From Zygnema cylindricum (Eukaryota; Streptophyta; Zygnematophyceae; Zygnematales; Zygnemataceae), in the NCBI GenBank assembly GCA_037447655.1, contig JBBHKE010000684.1, positions 119,201-183,200 of the forward strand: 64,000 nt of DNA, read 5' to 3'. The position numbers and the translations under genes are program-made. This document shows, in pieces, positions 1 through 11,130 of this stretch (position 1 is its first letter; each line of letters starts with the position of its first letter). The notes under the pieces are model-generated. The model saw only the letters and a program-made list of their open reading frames with translations. It did no database searches and was not told where the DNA came from.

Positions 1-121
<121 letters not shown>

Positions 122-287
122 CTAGTTAAGAGGAAGCTTTTTTTCTTTTGGCTGATTTTACTGCACAGTATTTTTCCTCTTTAAATAATTTTGGAACAAT
201 TCTGTAATTTTTCTTGGGAATGGGGGTAGCAGATATCAAAAATATATGACCGAAAATTCTACCGCAAAACTTCTTCAGCTTCTGCAG

Positions 288-716
288 CCGGTATCCCTTC
301 CTCCTTCATCCCCCCTTTCCCTCTTCTGCCCCTCCCTTCTCTCGCCCTCTCCCCTTGTCTTCCCTACTCTTACCCTTTTTCCCTTTCTCTCTCCTCTCCC
401 CTCTCACACTCTCTCCTGCTCTTTTCCTGGTCCCTCCCACCTTCTTTTCTGCTCTACTCAAAATTTCCCTCTAACTCTGCCTCCTACCCTCTCTCCCTCT
501 CTGCCTCGGATCCTCCCTCCTACCATCTCTTCGACTGGCACTCTCTCTCCCTGCCTTTACTCTCTCCTTCTCACACTCTCTCTCCCCTTTCCTCTCTCTC
601 CCTCCCCCTCCCCCTGCAGCTGCCTCCTTTCTACCCTCGTGTCCTTTCCCTCTCTTCCTTTCATACTCTCTCCTCTGGTTCTTCCCCCCCTCTTCCCCCC
701 TCCCCTCCCGCCTCTT
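288..716. repeat. pyrimidine-rich low-complexity tract
   Basis: About 430 bp composed mainly of C and T on the plus strand. Open frames on both strands here (159 codons plus, 86 codons minus) translate to Pro/Ser/Leu or Arg/Glu/Gly monotony, as expected from base composition alone. I do not call a gene. Confidence 0.85.
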
Positions 717-1318
717 TTTGTTTGAAACCATGTTTTATGTCTGTTTTTTTTTATTCTGTGATTCTTCTGACAAATACCCGTGCAGCCTCCTCTTTTTTCT
801 TTTTCCCTTTTCTGTGTACATACTTAGTACTTTTACAAAAGTTTTCTTCATTTGGGCGACGGTTTTCCTATTCCAGGTCTGTATTTCTAAAAATATTTAT
901 CTCTTCCTCTTCTCCCTTTTTTTTCCGGGCAGGTTCATGTTTTCTCCGGGCACCTGCAAAAATTTTGCCACATGATTCACAGAATAGGCGTCCAGAAAAT
1001 TCCGGAGGTAGGTTATACTTTTGTGGAATTTGAAGAATACGGCAAAAACAAAAATAAAAGCAATATAAAAGAAGTATAAAAAGGAGTGAAATGTCGGAAA
1101 TTTTTAATTTTAGTCTTGCACCTCTCTTCTCTTTTGCTTTCAGTAAAAAAGTTCACAAGTAGACCTTGAAAAATTAAAATAGGTAAATTTACAATAATGT
1201 ATGTAACAGAATTACAAAATATGTTTGGCTCGTAAGTTCCACAAAAAATATTGCTAATGAAAACACAAATAAATAACAATGAAAGAATGATACTAAAATC
1301 TATACTCTAGTTATCAAA
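717..1318. other. no recognisable gene
   Basis: T-rich then A-rich unique-looking sequence. Short overlapping frames have no family resemblance and no shared splice logic. Nothing supported. Confidence 0.6.
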
Positions 1319-1490
1319 CTAATAACAACATAACATAACGTAACGTAACGTAACGTAACGTAACGTAACGTAACGTAACGTAACGTAACGTAACATAACG
1401 TAACGTAACATAACATAACGTAACGTAACGTAACGTAACGTAACGTAACATAATGTAACGTAGCGTAGCGTAACGTAGCTTAACAAAACA
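1319..1490. repeat. (TAACG)n pentanucleotide satellite
   Basis: Roughly 34 tandem copies of TAACG with TAACA and TAGCG variants, densest from about 1336 to 1450. Because 5 is coprime to 3, all frames are long and open, giving repetitive VTLRY-type translations on the minus strand that are not proteins. Confidence 0.97.
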
Positions 1491-1625
1491 GAATGGAATA
1501 TAACATGGTGACGTGACAAGGCAAAGCGTGATGTCATGCACGACATGCCACGCCACATCACGTCACATCACATCACTTACTATACCATGCTATACCAAAG
1601 TAATGTAAGAAACGAAATCATTGAC
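1491..1625. repeat. decayed pentamer array
   Basis: Continues the TAACG array in 5-base steps with increasing substitution; CATCA and CGTCA-type words keep the 5-bp register. Looks like the diverged shoulder of the satellite. Confidence 0.6.
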
Positions 1626-1812
1626 GATAGTGTTTTTCCTTTCTAATACAAATATAAATATAACACTCAAATGCATTATCCATTAAACATTTTTTTCTCG
1701 TTTTTGTTCTCCCGTATTTGTATTGTTTATTATTATTATTATTATTGTTTTGCAGATAACTTTGGGCAGTTTTAACCCCCTTTTTGGCCCTGGCCGGCCC
1801 CACGTTCTGCTG

Positions 1813-3397
1813 ATGTCAGTGGCGTCACCCGCCAGCTCAGAGGATCAGAACAGGACAAATTTGCTGACGTCATCAATGTGCAGTCTGCCAGCGCTGCAGA
1901 GCATCCAGTTCGGGTGAGGAACGGAAGGCTTCCCTGGCCTCCCTCTTCCCTCCTACCTACGTGTGAAAGGACTCCTGCCCACACCCCCCACTGGCAAAGA
2001 AAAAAATAGACAGGGAGGGAAGGAAGGAGAGGGAGGGTTGGGGGCAGAGCGAAGGTGGGAGAAAGAAAGGGAAAGGGGAGCGAGAGAGGGAAAGAGAGAC
2101 GGAGGGAAGATGGAGAGAGAGGAAGAGAGCGAGAGAGGCGAAAGGGAGGGAGGAGGGAAAGGACGAAGAACTAGGAAGAGTGGAAGCGGAAAAACGACTG
2201 AAATGAGAGGACATCCCATTAGCCTCCTTTAGCAGAGTCCATATTCTACTTCCTTTGGCATTTCCCACCTCTTTTAACTTTTCTCCCTTTTTACTCGGTT
2301 TGACTCTCTTTCCCATTGTTGTTTCAGGTACCAAATTTTGGCGTTTTTGACGTTTGTGATTCTCATTTTGTGGCCCTCCAAAGGCCTCAGTGTCGCCACA
2401 TGGAACTCCTTTTCTGCGGAATTTTTGTCCAATCTGGAGTATGGAATGGACATGGAAATGGGGGATAATGGGGACTTCGAAATGGTTTTTGATTCCGAGG
2501 GAGCGATGCATCTTGTGGGAAGAGTTAAAGGGGGCGCAACTTCGAGTGAGAGTGTGGCAACGGGAACAACTTCAGATAGAAAGTACGTTTTTTATTCCGT
2601 CTTATTTTTTTTGCTTTTATGAGTTTGGAGCGGCAGCTGTTGTATTTATTGATCTGAAGGATTGATTTTCCATGTTTTGATCAGATTAGTTGTCAAGATG
2701 TGCAATGGAAAAAGTTGATGTTGAATGTTAACGACCGATTACAAGAGCTCAAATTTTAATGTTTAATGTCAAAGGTCAAAATGTTATGTCCATGTTTAGT
2801 ATTGAAGTTTGAGTGTCCGATATTTAACACTGACGGTGGGTGTCCTTTGTTTAATATTCAAATTTGAATGCCTCATGCTTAACATTGTAATTTGAATGCC
2901 TCATGGTTAACATTGTAATTTGAATGCCAATGTTCAACATTGATGCTTGAATGCCAATGTCTACCCATTAAAATTTAAATGCAATTTGAATGTCCAATTT
3001 TCAAACTCAGATGCTGGATGGCAATTGTTTAGATGGTACATTTGCGATTGACATTTTAGGAGTGCACACTGAACATTGGTGAAGAATCCAGACAGTGTAG
3101 TATATTTTCATGTTTTTATAGTAATTTCTGACGTTTGTTATTGATTTAATGGAAAATTCCAGAGGAACGGCACAAGCGCGACATTTGTCAAAAAAGACTT
3201 CTAGAGAGTTGGAGTTGGGCGAGCAGACAGAAGAAGCTTCGCCAAAAAGTCTACCAAAACTGACAAGATCGAGATCGAAAAGATTTTTTGCTGCATTATT
3301 ACTGAGAAGAATACTGGACATATCGGGGCCCGTGATGGTACTTCTGGTCGTAGAAACGGCTCTTTTCATAGGACTCGTAAACAAAGACTGGAGTTAG
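1813..3397 (+). CDS. possible three-exon gene for a small membrane protein
   Basis: Tentative model. Exon 1, 1813-1916 (the open frame runs back to a TTTTGCAG acceptor near 1755); the donor is GTGAGG after TTCGG. Exon 2, 2328-2582, follows a GTTTCAG acceptor and ends at a GTACGT donor. Exon 3, 3163-3397, follows ATTCCAG and ends in TAG. The phase matches at both junctions and the join gives one open frame of about 197 codons. Visible features are a Ser/Asn-rich N-terminus, a hydrophobic segment just after the first junction (AFLTFVILILW), an acidic middle, a basic KRFFAALLLRR stretch and a second hydrophobic segment near the C-terminus. I recognise no family. Intron 1 holds a GA-rich tract, intron 2 a tandem repeat. 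It could be chance; RNA evidence is needed to decide. Confidence 0.3.
1985..2175. repeat. purine-rich (GA) tract
   Basis: About 190 bp dominated by GGGA, GAGA and GAAGG words on the plus strand. It lies inside intron 1 of the tentative gene. Minus-strand frames here are Ser/Pro/Leu low-complexity artefacts. Confidence 0.85.
2735..2995. repeat. degenerate ~30-bp tandem repeat
   Basis: Repeating theme of TTAACATTGTAATTTGAATGCC-like words, best preserved at 2870-2935 and fading on both sides. It lies in intron 2 of the tentative gene. Confidence 0.75.
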
Positions 3398-3628
3398 AGT
3401 TGCCGCTAGTTTCAAATCTAGGTTCAGAGTGGTGATGCTACGTTTGGACATAGAATTGCAGGTAAAGGAAATGTAGAGTGTTCAATATTCTTTTTCAATT
3501 GTTTTAGTGTTTTGTTTTGTCGCGTTTTTTGTGTATTTTTAGGTGATGCTCTATTTTCAAATGGATTGTCCAATTGTTGCATGTTGTTTTATCAACAGCC
3601 AACTAGGATAGGCACGAGATGTTCACAT

Positions 3629-4530
3629 TGTTGTTCTGTGGCTACTACACCTACAGAAGATGAAGATGAGGAAGGAGTAGTCATCACAGAATTACTACAA
3701 GCAAGAAGCTCTCACAGATGTTCAGAAAAACACCCAACTTTGTGTTGAAAAACATACAACTTTGGAACACAGCCAAAGACAAAATAGGCAACCAAATGGC
3801 CTACAAATCTGACACAATGCAGATAATACAAAGAGGAACACAAGTGCAATTTTACTCAAAAATCTGCAAACAGATTTGAGAGAAACTCTCAGTCAAAGAT
3901 ATCAAAAAGCTAAAGCATAATTTGATACAACAAGTTCCTATCTTTTGAAATGGTTAAGTCCTACTCTTATACCTAAAAGATCTAACCCTCTGAAAGCTAA
4001 TAGCCACTCACTATCCTAACCAAGGTAAGAAAGCATATCAGCCATGCATCAATAATATCTACTTGAGCTAAGGAGGATACCTGAATATGATACAGAATAA
4101 ATCTGAACTGAGTCTTCAATCAAACAAAACACGCCTATGTACAAAACAGGGATATGTTACGTCACACTATACTGTACAAAACACGTCGGATAATCATAGA
4201 CGTGGTCTCGGTTGACCAGCGTTCGTCGGCAGCAAATTTCCGCCGTCCATCTTTAAGAAGTTTCATCCAAGATGAAACTCTGTGTGACACCTGTGTGACA
4301 CCTCAGTCTTCCGGTGAATCTGAGTCGTAGAACCGAGTTTTGCGGAGTGTCTCATCTCAATTTGCTGACGCATGTCCCGCTAATGTGATACACAGTGTAC
4401 TCTTTCACTGCTCACTGTCACATTAATTCTGGTACATATTGAACCAGGTTTCCACAAAATAAACTAAGTACCTAGAAGACACTCCCCTCACATAGGAGGC
4501 TTAGTGAGGACTAAAGCTTTCAAAACAACA
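3629..4530 (-). mobile_element. solo LTR, copia family B
   Basis: Reads on the minus strand from TGTTGTTTTGAAAGC at 4530 to AACAACA at 3629 (902 bp). It is flanked by CACAT (3624-3628) and CGCAT (4531-4535), a 5-bp target duplication with one difference. The same ends occur in the B LTRs at 24222-25078 and 50772-51631. No internal region is attached. A short SSSSSV-like frame near the 3' end resembles a gag start but lies inside the LTR. Confidence 0.8.
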
Positions 4531-4535
4531 CGCAT

Positions 4536-5640
4536 TGAACATTGATTATTCACAAGAGACATCTGAACACATTTGTTTGACAATTCAATTTTGAATATTG
4601 AACGCACTAACTAGTTGAACATAATACAAGTAGTATAACAACTTTGCTATACGTATGAATGTTCCATGCATTGCGACAAAGTTCATGGGAACACTCGTGA
4701 TGTTCTGATGGACTTAGATTGGGGAGGCATTCACCACATAAGGCAATGGGGTTGGTGTTTCATTTGAGAGAATTTCGAAGCCATTTTCTCTTCCCAACAT
4801 TTCCTCCTAATAGTGAGCTAGTTATTCAAGGATGTATTTTAGGTCAAGACTACCTTTGAGCAAGGAGGCTCAAATGCAAGTATGAAAAGCGAAGACTTTA
4901 ATAAGAAGGCAGAATGGTAAAACATCTGAGTACATGGGAACGAAAAGAAAAAAAAAAGAAAAGTAGACGGCAAAGCCTAAACCGGAGAACCAAATGAGGA
5001 GGGAAGTACGCAAAACACAAAAAGGAAGGCGAAAGAAACAAAAACAAAAGAAAGGCAGGTAGAACAAAGACACTCAAAGAAGTAACAATCGTTATAAGAA
5101 TAGTGTGCTTAAACCAACATTACCTAACCAAACCTCAACATAGAATATAATATAGTCAACAAAAAGTAACTACTTAAGTACCCCAATCAAGGATTGCCGT
5201 GATTGAAGGAAAATGTAAGAAGAGTCTTTGTTTGCGTGATTCTGTACCAATGAAAAAAATCAGGGGCAAACCAGGTCCGTCCAACTAGACCGGAACCAAG
5301 ACAAGATTTATGCCAGTAGGCCAATGACAAAATTTTCTATTTTCCCTAGCCTACCAAACTTGACGACTCTTGGAGATGGGTGGAGCCACATAGTGGGGAG
5401 GGAATGGAGCACACAAATTAGGGTCGAGCCAAACCAGACCTATGGCAAGGGTTACAACATATGACTAACCATGGACACTCTTTTTCCGTTTTCCCATGCA
5501 TATTGTACTCTATAGTTTTCGACGGGGAGGTAGAGGCCCATAACGGGATTGAGGGAATGACGTTACACTGAGGAAGGCCATCACCCTTCATCTTGCATGC
5601 ATTCTAACTTGCACTCGACGTAATACTAATAATAGTGCTC
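4536..5640. other. no recognisable gene
   Basis: About 1.1 kb of moderately A-rich sequence with no coding similarity, terminal repeats or tandem structure that I can support. Confidence 0.6.
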
Positions 5641-5649
5641 CTTTATTTA

Positions 5650-5890
5650 CAAATACTTTTGAGAATGACAACAATGTGGAGTGTCGCCATCTATTGTTGT
5701 ACAGCGTGGTGCGATGTTGTGCGCGAGGTATTGTGCGATGTCATGTGTTGCGGTACAATGCTGTGTGCTACAATGCGATGTGACACGAAGTATGACAAGA
5801 TGCAATGGATTACAATGTGGTGCACTGTTGTGTGGTGGAGTGATGTGCGGTCTTATGCCATACATTGTTGTGCAATCCACAATGGTATGA
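5650..5890. repeat. degenerate 5-bp periodic satellite
   Basis: Words such as ACAAT, GCGAT, GTGCG, GTGAC and ATGTG recur in a 5-base register for about 240 bp. It resembles the eroded flank of the 1319-1625 array, with no pure core left. Overlapping frames on both strands follow from this periodicity. Confidence 0.55.
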
Positions 5891-6080
5891 TGAGAAGCAG
5901 AGGTCACAACCGGGTGCCAAAATCCGTACCCAATCCGTACGCCACCAGCCACGTCGGATCCGAAACGGATTCGGGTGCCAAATTTTGAGGGTGGTTAGGA
6001 TTCGACAGAGTGATTAAAAAAAATCGGGTACGGCCAGGTAAGCTAAAAATGGAAAAATTAAAGGTTTTGTAGGTAAATGC

Positions 6081-6290
6081 CACTACACCACCCTCATCGT
6101 TATTAGCGTTAAAGATTTACTATTGTTAATGCGAAATTATAATGAATAACATTAATTTAGTGCAAGGAGATGTGGCAGACTGTAATCCACTTCCGTAAAT
6201 AACGTTTATAAATCTATTTTGTGATTTGTAGCCAAAAAAAGTCACGACCAAACTACATAATTAACACTAATAACGATGAGCGGTGTAGTG
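6081..6290. mobile_element. CACTA-like MITE, 210 bp
   Basis: Terminal inverted repeats of about 30 bp: the left end starts CACTACACC and has ATCGTTATTAGCGTTAA inside; the right end is its imperfect inverse, finishing GGTGTAGTG. It has the same length and interior words as the copy at 23450-23659. Flanking triplets are TGC and TCC, so the 3-bp duplication expected of CACTA elements is at best imperfect. Non-coding. Confidence 0.75.
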
Positions 6291-6991
6291 TCCATACTAT
6301 CCAACACGGTATTTTGTACTCTTGGTATCGTGGAAGAAAACAAAAAACGTGATAATTGCAAATTTCACCTGGAAAGTACGTGACATCATGATTAGCGTAC
6401 CAAATCCCACTACTAAGTCATTACCACGATACTAACACTATTCATTTCACAAAACTTATTGGAAGATAAGGATCGCAAATCGTACTCTATTGCAATGTGT
6501 TAATTATGCAATTTATGCGTTATTTCCACAAATAAATTAGTGCATATTAAATTATTATGTCAATTTCACATGACATATCTTAATTATTGGTCTCCTCATA
6601 CGTTTCAGACAATACATCAATAAAAGGAACTACTATTTAAGTGAATCGACCACAATTCAAACAAAACCTAGCCATACACCATATAGAGAAAGACATCCTC
6701 GCTTCCCTTTAATCCAAAATTCAAAAAGAACTTCAAAAATCAAAAAAATGTGAAACTGTTGAGTATTACAAATTGAAAGAAAGAAGCCCCGTCAAGCTAT
6801 TGGAAAAAAATGAACATGTCTATGAAGCCAAAACATCAAACAAATACATGGCAAACGGGGGAGGTTTTGTGGCTTGTAATACATGTTTCATAGTTTATCG
6901 ATACAAGTCATGAAACGTTCCTACAAGAATTAACAATCACACATGTTCAACTTTGGCCGACACGGATAATTCAAGAGGACTTTTTTCGTAA
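6291..6991. other. no recognisable gene
   Basis: AT-rich sequence upstream of the hAT remnant. Part of it may be the eroded 5' portion (BED finger region) of that transposon, but I cannot align it. Confidence 0.5.
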
Positions 6992-7984
6992 GTTTCTTTT
7001 AAAAATGCGGGCGAAGTCAAGTATCGGAAAAAAATTGCAAAAATGGTGGCGTTGATGTGTTGCGAGGACCTTCGGCCACTTTCAATAATCGACGATTTAG
7101 GTATGATTTATTTTGAATTCCATTTTTGATGACTTTATTGTATATATCATTATAACTTGTTTTGTTAATAAATTTATATATTTGAGCTTCACCAATATTT
7201 TCTTAGCAATAATTTATAATAGTACGCTTGGTTTTTTTTTTTTTATTATTTGTTTGTCATGTTGTTGATTTGTCTAATCATATAAATAAATTGTCTTGGT
7301 AGAAACCTTATTTATGGATCATATTGAGTAATTGTATGATAACTTGTTGTTGTTTTTTTTTTTTTTCTTTACCCGGTTTTATGATAAAAAATAACGCCCC
7401 ACCGATTCCCCAAACTTGCAAAACTTGAAAGAACTTTTTAATAAATTCGCACTACCGAAGTGGGGCCTTCATAAGTATAATATTGTCGCGGCTCTTTTAG
7501 ATCCTTGACAAAAACAGTGATTGAAAGTGGGAGGGTCAAAATTCGAGAACTTACAAATAACCTCGGTGATCAAGTTGACTTCGGTAGTCCTCAACGTATA
7601 AGAAAAAGAAAAACATTGAAAAGTACGGACAGTTTCCACAAATTTTCTGGTGAGGGCGATGCCGAAGAGGAGGTACTTATTACCACCGATAAGGAAACGC
7701 TCCTTAATGATAAATTGAAACGTTACTTTGTTTTAAAATTAATCAGCGACAAAAGATTTAACTTTAACATACTCGAATGGTGGAAAAAAAAATCAAGTGT
7801 ACGTGCGAAAGATGGAGAATTTCTTATTCTAGCTTGTGTCGCTAGATCCGTTCTATCTATTCCGGCTTCTAGCTCTATGTCCGAATGCTATTTTTCGGAT
7901 GCCGGAAAAACGATCACAAAGAAGAGGAGCTCACTAGGTGCTTCAATTATTAATGATCTTTTGTGTGTTAGATCTTTTAAATGA
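6992..7984 (+). pseudogene. hAT-superfamily transposase remnant
   Basis: Three blocks read in order. 6992-7101 encodes a segment containing KYRKKIAKMVALMCCEDL and LSIIDDL, the region after the BED finger of hAT transposases, and ends at a possible GTATGA donor. 7390-7507 encodes LPKWGLHKYNIVAALLDP, the conserved lead-in to the catalytic region, and runs into a stop. 7505-7984 encodes the C-terminal dimerisation domain with ILEWWKKKS, IPASSSMSECYFSDAGKTIT and a closing LLCVRSFK, where hAT proteins usually end. The large central RNase H-like core with its acidic residues is absent or unrecognisable, and frames are broken. No matching terminal repeats were found next to it; the hAT-type MITE at 8513 is close but not shown to be related. 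Confidence 0.85.
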
Positions 7985-8504
7985 TTAGTTTTTTATTTTC
8001 TTTTGTTTCTTTTAATTTTATTTATATATTTAGTATTATTTATAATGGTTATTTTTCATTGGAACATTGTTGAATTCCAAAAAATTTGTGTGTGATTTTT
8101 TTTTTTTTTAAACCGAAATGCTTATTTTTAAAAGCGTGGTGTTTATACCAAGTTTAGATTTATAGATTTTGTGTAATTACTTAGTATGAGCTTAAAAATT
8201 TGTATAATACAGTGGAAAATTGGACGAGGATTTTTTTTGTGATTTATTTATTTATATATTTTATATTACACAACAATTTTTGTTTTTTTGCCTATAAAAA
8301 TGTGCTTTTTCTTAATTGATTTTCCATGTGAAAATCCAAGATTTTTCTTTTTTGAAACATACATAATAAAAACATTACCTTTTTTACATGATTCATAGCA
8401 TAGTATAGTAGTCTAAAAAAAAAACTGCCCAAAAGATGTAGGGAAAAGTTTAGATTTGCTAGAAATTAAAAATTACTCTAAGAGTTACACGCAAAATCTC
8501 TATA
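7985..8504. other. AT-rich spacer, no gene seen
   Basis: T-rich, with several poly-T and poly-A runs after the hAT stop codon. May include the 3' non-coding end of the hAT element. Confidence 0.5.
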
Positions 8505-8512
8505 CAAATTGG

Positions 8513-8977
8513 TAGTGTTGTGTATCGGCAAAAAACTTATCGCAATAAAACTGATAGTATACTTGTCGTTTATCAAACGATAAAAGGTCAAGATACATGG
8601 CTCTGATACCAACAAATTCTTTATCGGCGATAAGTGGAAAACAATATAGTAAGATGCATAATAGAACTTTATACTATACAATATTATATTTTCATTGTAT
8701 ATAGCGTGGTATGCCACGAATGACAATTTGTTCCGTAATCTGTATAACGACAGCACGGTAGTTAAGTTAAAAGGGATAAAGTGTACAAATGTACGGTATG
8801 AACCGTTCAACTATAGTTGATAGTTATCTATTATTTAAGGCGATAAAAAACCGATAATATCAGTTTTTTATCACGAAAACACCGGTGTCGATATATCTTG
8901 CCTATATATCGATAATCGGCAAGCCAAAAAAACGTACATATCGATTATCAACAAAACCCTGCCAATACACAACGCTA
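8513..8977. mobile_element. hAT-type MITE, 465 bp
   Basis: Left end TAGTGTTGTGTATCGGCA, right end the imperfect inverse (TGCCAATACACAACGCTA), 16 of 18 matching. Flanks are CAAATTGG (8505-8512) and CAAATTAT (8978-8985): an 8-bp target duplication with two differences, the length diagnostic of hAT elements. The interior is AT-rich with further inverted words (GATAATCG, TATCGGC) and no coding frame. Confidence 0.8.
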
Positions 8978-8985
8978 CAAATTAT

Positions 8986-10060
8986 AGACATTTGGTCACC
9001 GTTCTAGAAACCTTTTAATAGGTGGTGTCTCTCGTTCCGCGCGTTGCCCATGTGCAGTACGGAAGCCTATGTATGACAAGACAGTACGAATACCTCTACA
9101 TCACAAGACATGGTCCATGCCCGTGTTACGCTCACCTGACGGGATCGTGTAACTTTCAAAGTAGGCCATTAACGAAACATTTCGCTGTACATCCGCCAGA
9201 GTGTAACGTTTCGAAATCGCAGAAAGAGCCGTTGATGCTAGTTTACCGTATGAGGGTCACGTTCCATCAGTCGAAAAATGGGGTAGTTTACACAAATCCG
9301 CGACTATCTATACAAAACCATACCGCTTATTTTGTTTTTATACGCGAAACAACATTACAGAGAATCTTGTAAAATTTCTCCAAAGGTCTTAGAGGTAACA
9401 CTGACCGTCGGATATACATATGTGAGGCGTTCGCTAAATTTTTCTCTGTAGTTGCCAACGTACCTGAACGAGGTGGGTTGGCCGATACCGAAAAAAAATA
9501 ATCGCGACACGCTGGACGATTAAGCTACGTGTCACGGTGGACAACAAACGAAAAATCAAAAAAATTGCTTATTGTATGAACCTTTCAAAAGCAACTGAAA
9601 ATCAAAAAAGTAATCTCGAAGCTGTCTTTCGTCGAGCTATTTTGGCAATGCTCTTTTGTCACACTTTTTCCGGCAAAGGATTTTCGTCATGTTCGAAAAC
9701 AAGAATCTTAAAAAATGAAAACAGGAACCTTAAAAAATGAGCTGGCGTAAAAGACCAGCGTTTGTAAAAGGTTCAAAAGTTTTGTCGCATCATGTTTTGG
9801 TACGCAGGTACATGGTATGGAAGTGAAGATTTGAAGTCAAATTTATCGGTGTGAAGATTTTTAAAATATTTTGAATATCCGGTCAAAACCCACGAGGTGC
9901 CACGCAATGTATAACACGTGGTTTATAGACTCTTGGTGATGGAACATCCACTCAATTAACCCGGCCCGTAGAGTTGGCCGTACGATTACTGAAAAGGTTT
10001 GATAGAACGCTACTCTGAATGAACCGACAATCTACGAACCGACAACGTATTAACAAAATC
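8986..10060. other. no recognisable gene
   Basis: Contains words shared with 10660-11100 (GTAGGCCNTNAANGAAACATT; CCATGCYCGTGT), so some of it is a dispersed repeat of unknown type. Frames at 9022-9372 and 9537-9740 show no family resemblance. Confidence 0.5.
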
Positions 10061-10652
10061 CACCACACCGCTAATCGTTATTAGTGTAATAACACTAATT
10101 TTGACGCGGCTTTTTTTCGGCCCAAAATCATAAATTAGTTTTATTAATGTTAAAATAAAATTAACGTTAATATGGAAAGTATATATTTAGGGTTAACCAT
10201 TTTATAATACGTTCGTCGAAATTAGTGTGAGGTACAACAAGCTCGTTAACGTACATCGCGTCGTCGTGACATCTCAATTTTACAACATTAAGTGCGCTTT
10301 GCATTTTAATTAAATTTCAATACCAATTAGCCGCCGGAAAGAGCGAACATTACGAAATATAAAGCATAAAATAATGTTAATTTTACTTTAATATACACGT
10401 TTCGTACTATTTCCAAACCGCACAAGTACGTATTTCTGTGAAAGTTGTCAAGATAGTACACCTGAACTTAAAATAGTATCAATGACAGCTGGACGCACAC
10501 CCTGCGAAGTCGGCATACAAATTGGCGTTAAGTGCCAAATTAAGGTTAACCCTTTTTTTAATTTGGACACAAAATCACAAATTAGCGTTATTAACACTAA
10601 ATTAGCGCTTATTCTATTTTTTTTTACACTAATAACGATTAGCACTGTAGCG
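10061..10652. mobile_element. CACTA-like non-autonomous element, 592 bp
   Basis: Left end CACCACACCGCTAATCGTTATTAGTGTAA; right end its imperfect inverse, finishing GCACTGTAGCG. The termini match the 210-bp MITEs at 6081 and 23450, but the interior is longer and holds a second partial terminus near 10575-10600. No transposase. Confidence 0.65.
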
Positions 10653-11130
10653 ACCTCACAAATCGTGTATCATCGAAAGTAGGCCCTAAATGAAACATTA
10701 TGCCGTTCCGCCACCACAATGTATCATTTCTACACCACCACAATGTATAGTTTTGTAACCGCATAAAACAACGTAGATGCAAGTTTACCATATAAATAAA
10801 GCGACAACCTATGAACCAACAATTTAGTAAAAAACCCACGAGCGACCTCACCAACCGAGTAACTTTAAAAGTAGGCGCGGTTCGTCAAATCACCCTACGG
10901 TTGTTGTTCTTGTGTAGAGTGTAGAGACAGTGTTTAGAGATGATACATATTGTAAATTTCATCATAGAGCACGAAAACGTACGATCATTGTAAGCTTTGT
11001 TCTGTGAAAAAGAAAGCGCAAAAAACAGGACAAGGTTCATGGCCATGTAATAACCATATCGAATCAAGACAAGATCCATGCTCGTGTAACAGGCATTGAC
11101 CAACTAGTAAGGACAAAAAAATATTGGAGG
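10653..11130. other. unknown dispersed repeat
   Basis: No gene. Shares short diverged words with 9050-9240 as noted there. Confidence 0.4.

Noticed and set aside
246-725. 159-codon open frame rich in Pro, Ser and Leu
   Set aside because: It lies entirely in a pyrimidine tract; composition alone removes stops, and there is no start context or family resemblance.
1314-1561. Repetitive VTLRY proteins on the minus strand
   Set aside because: Translation of the TAACG pentamer in different frames.
5647-5988. Overlapping ~100-codon frames on both strands
   Set aside because: Explained by the 5-bp periodic repeat; Cys/Met/Trp-rich nonsense composition.
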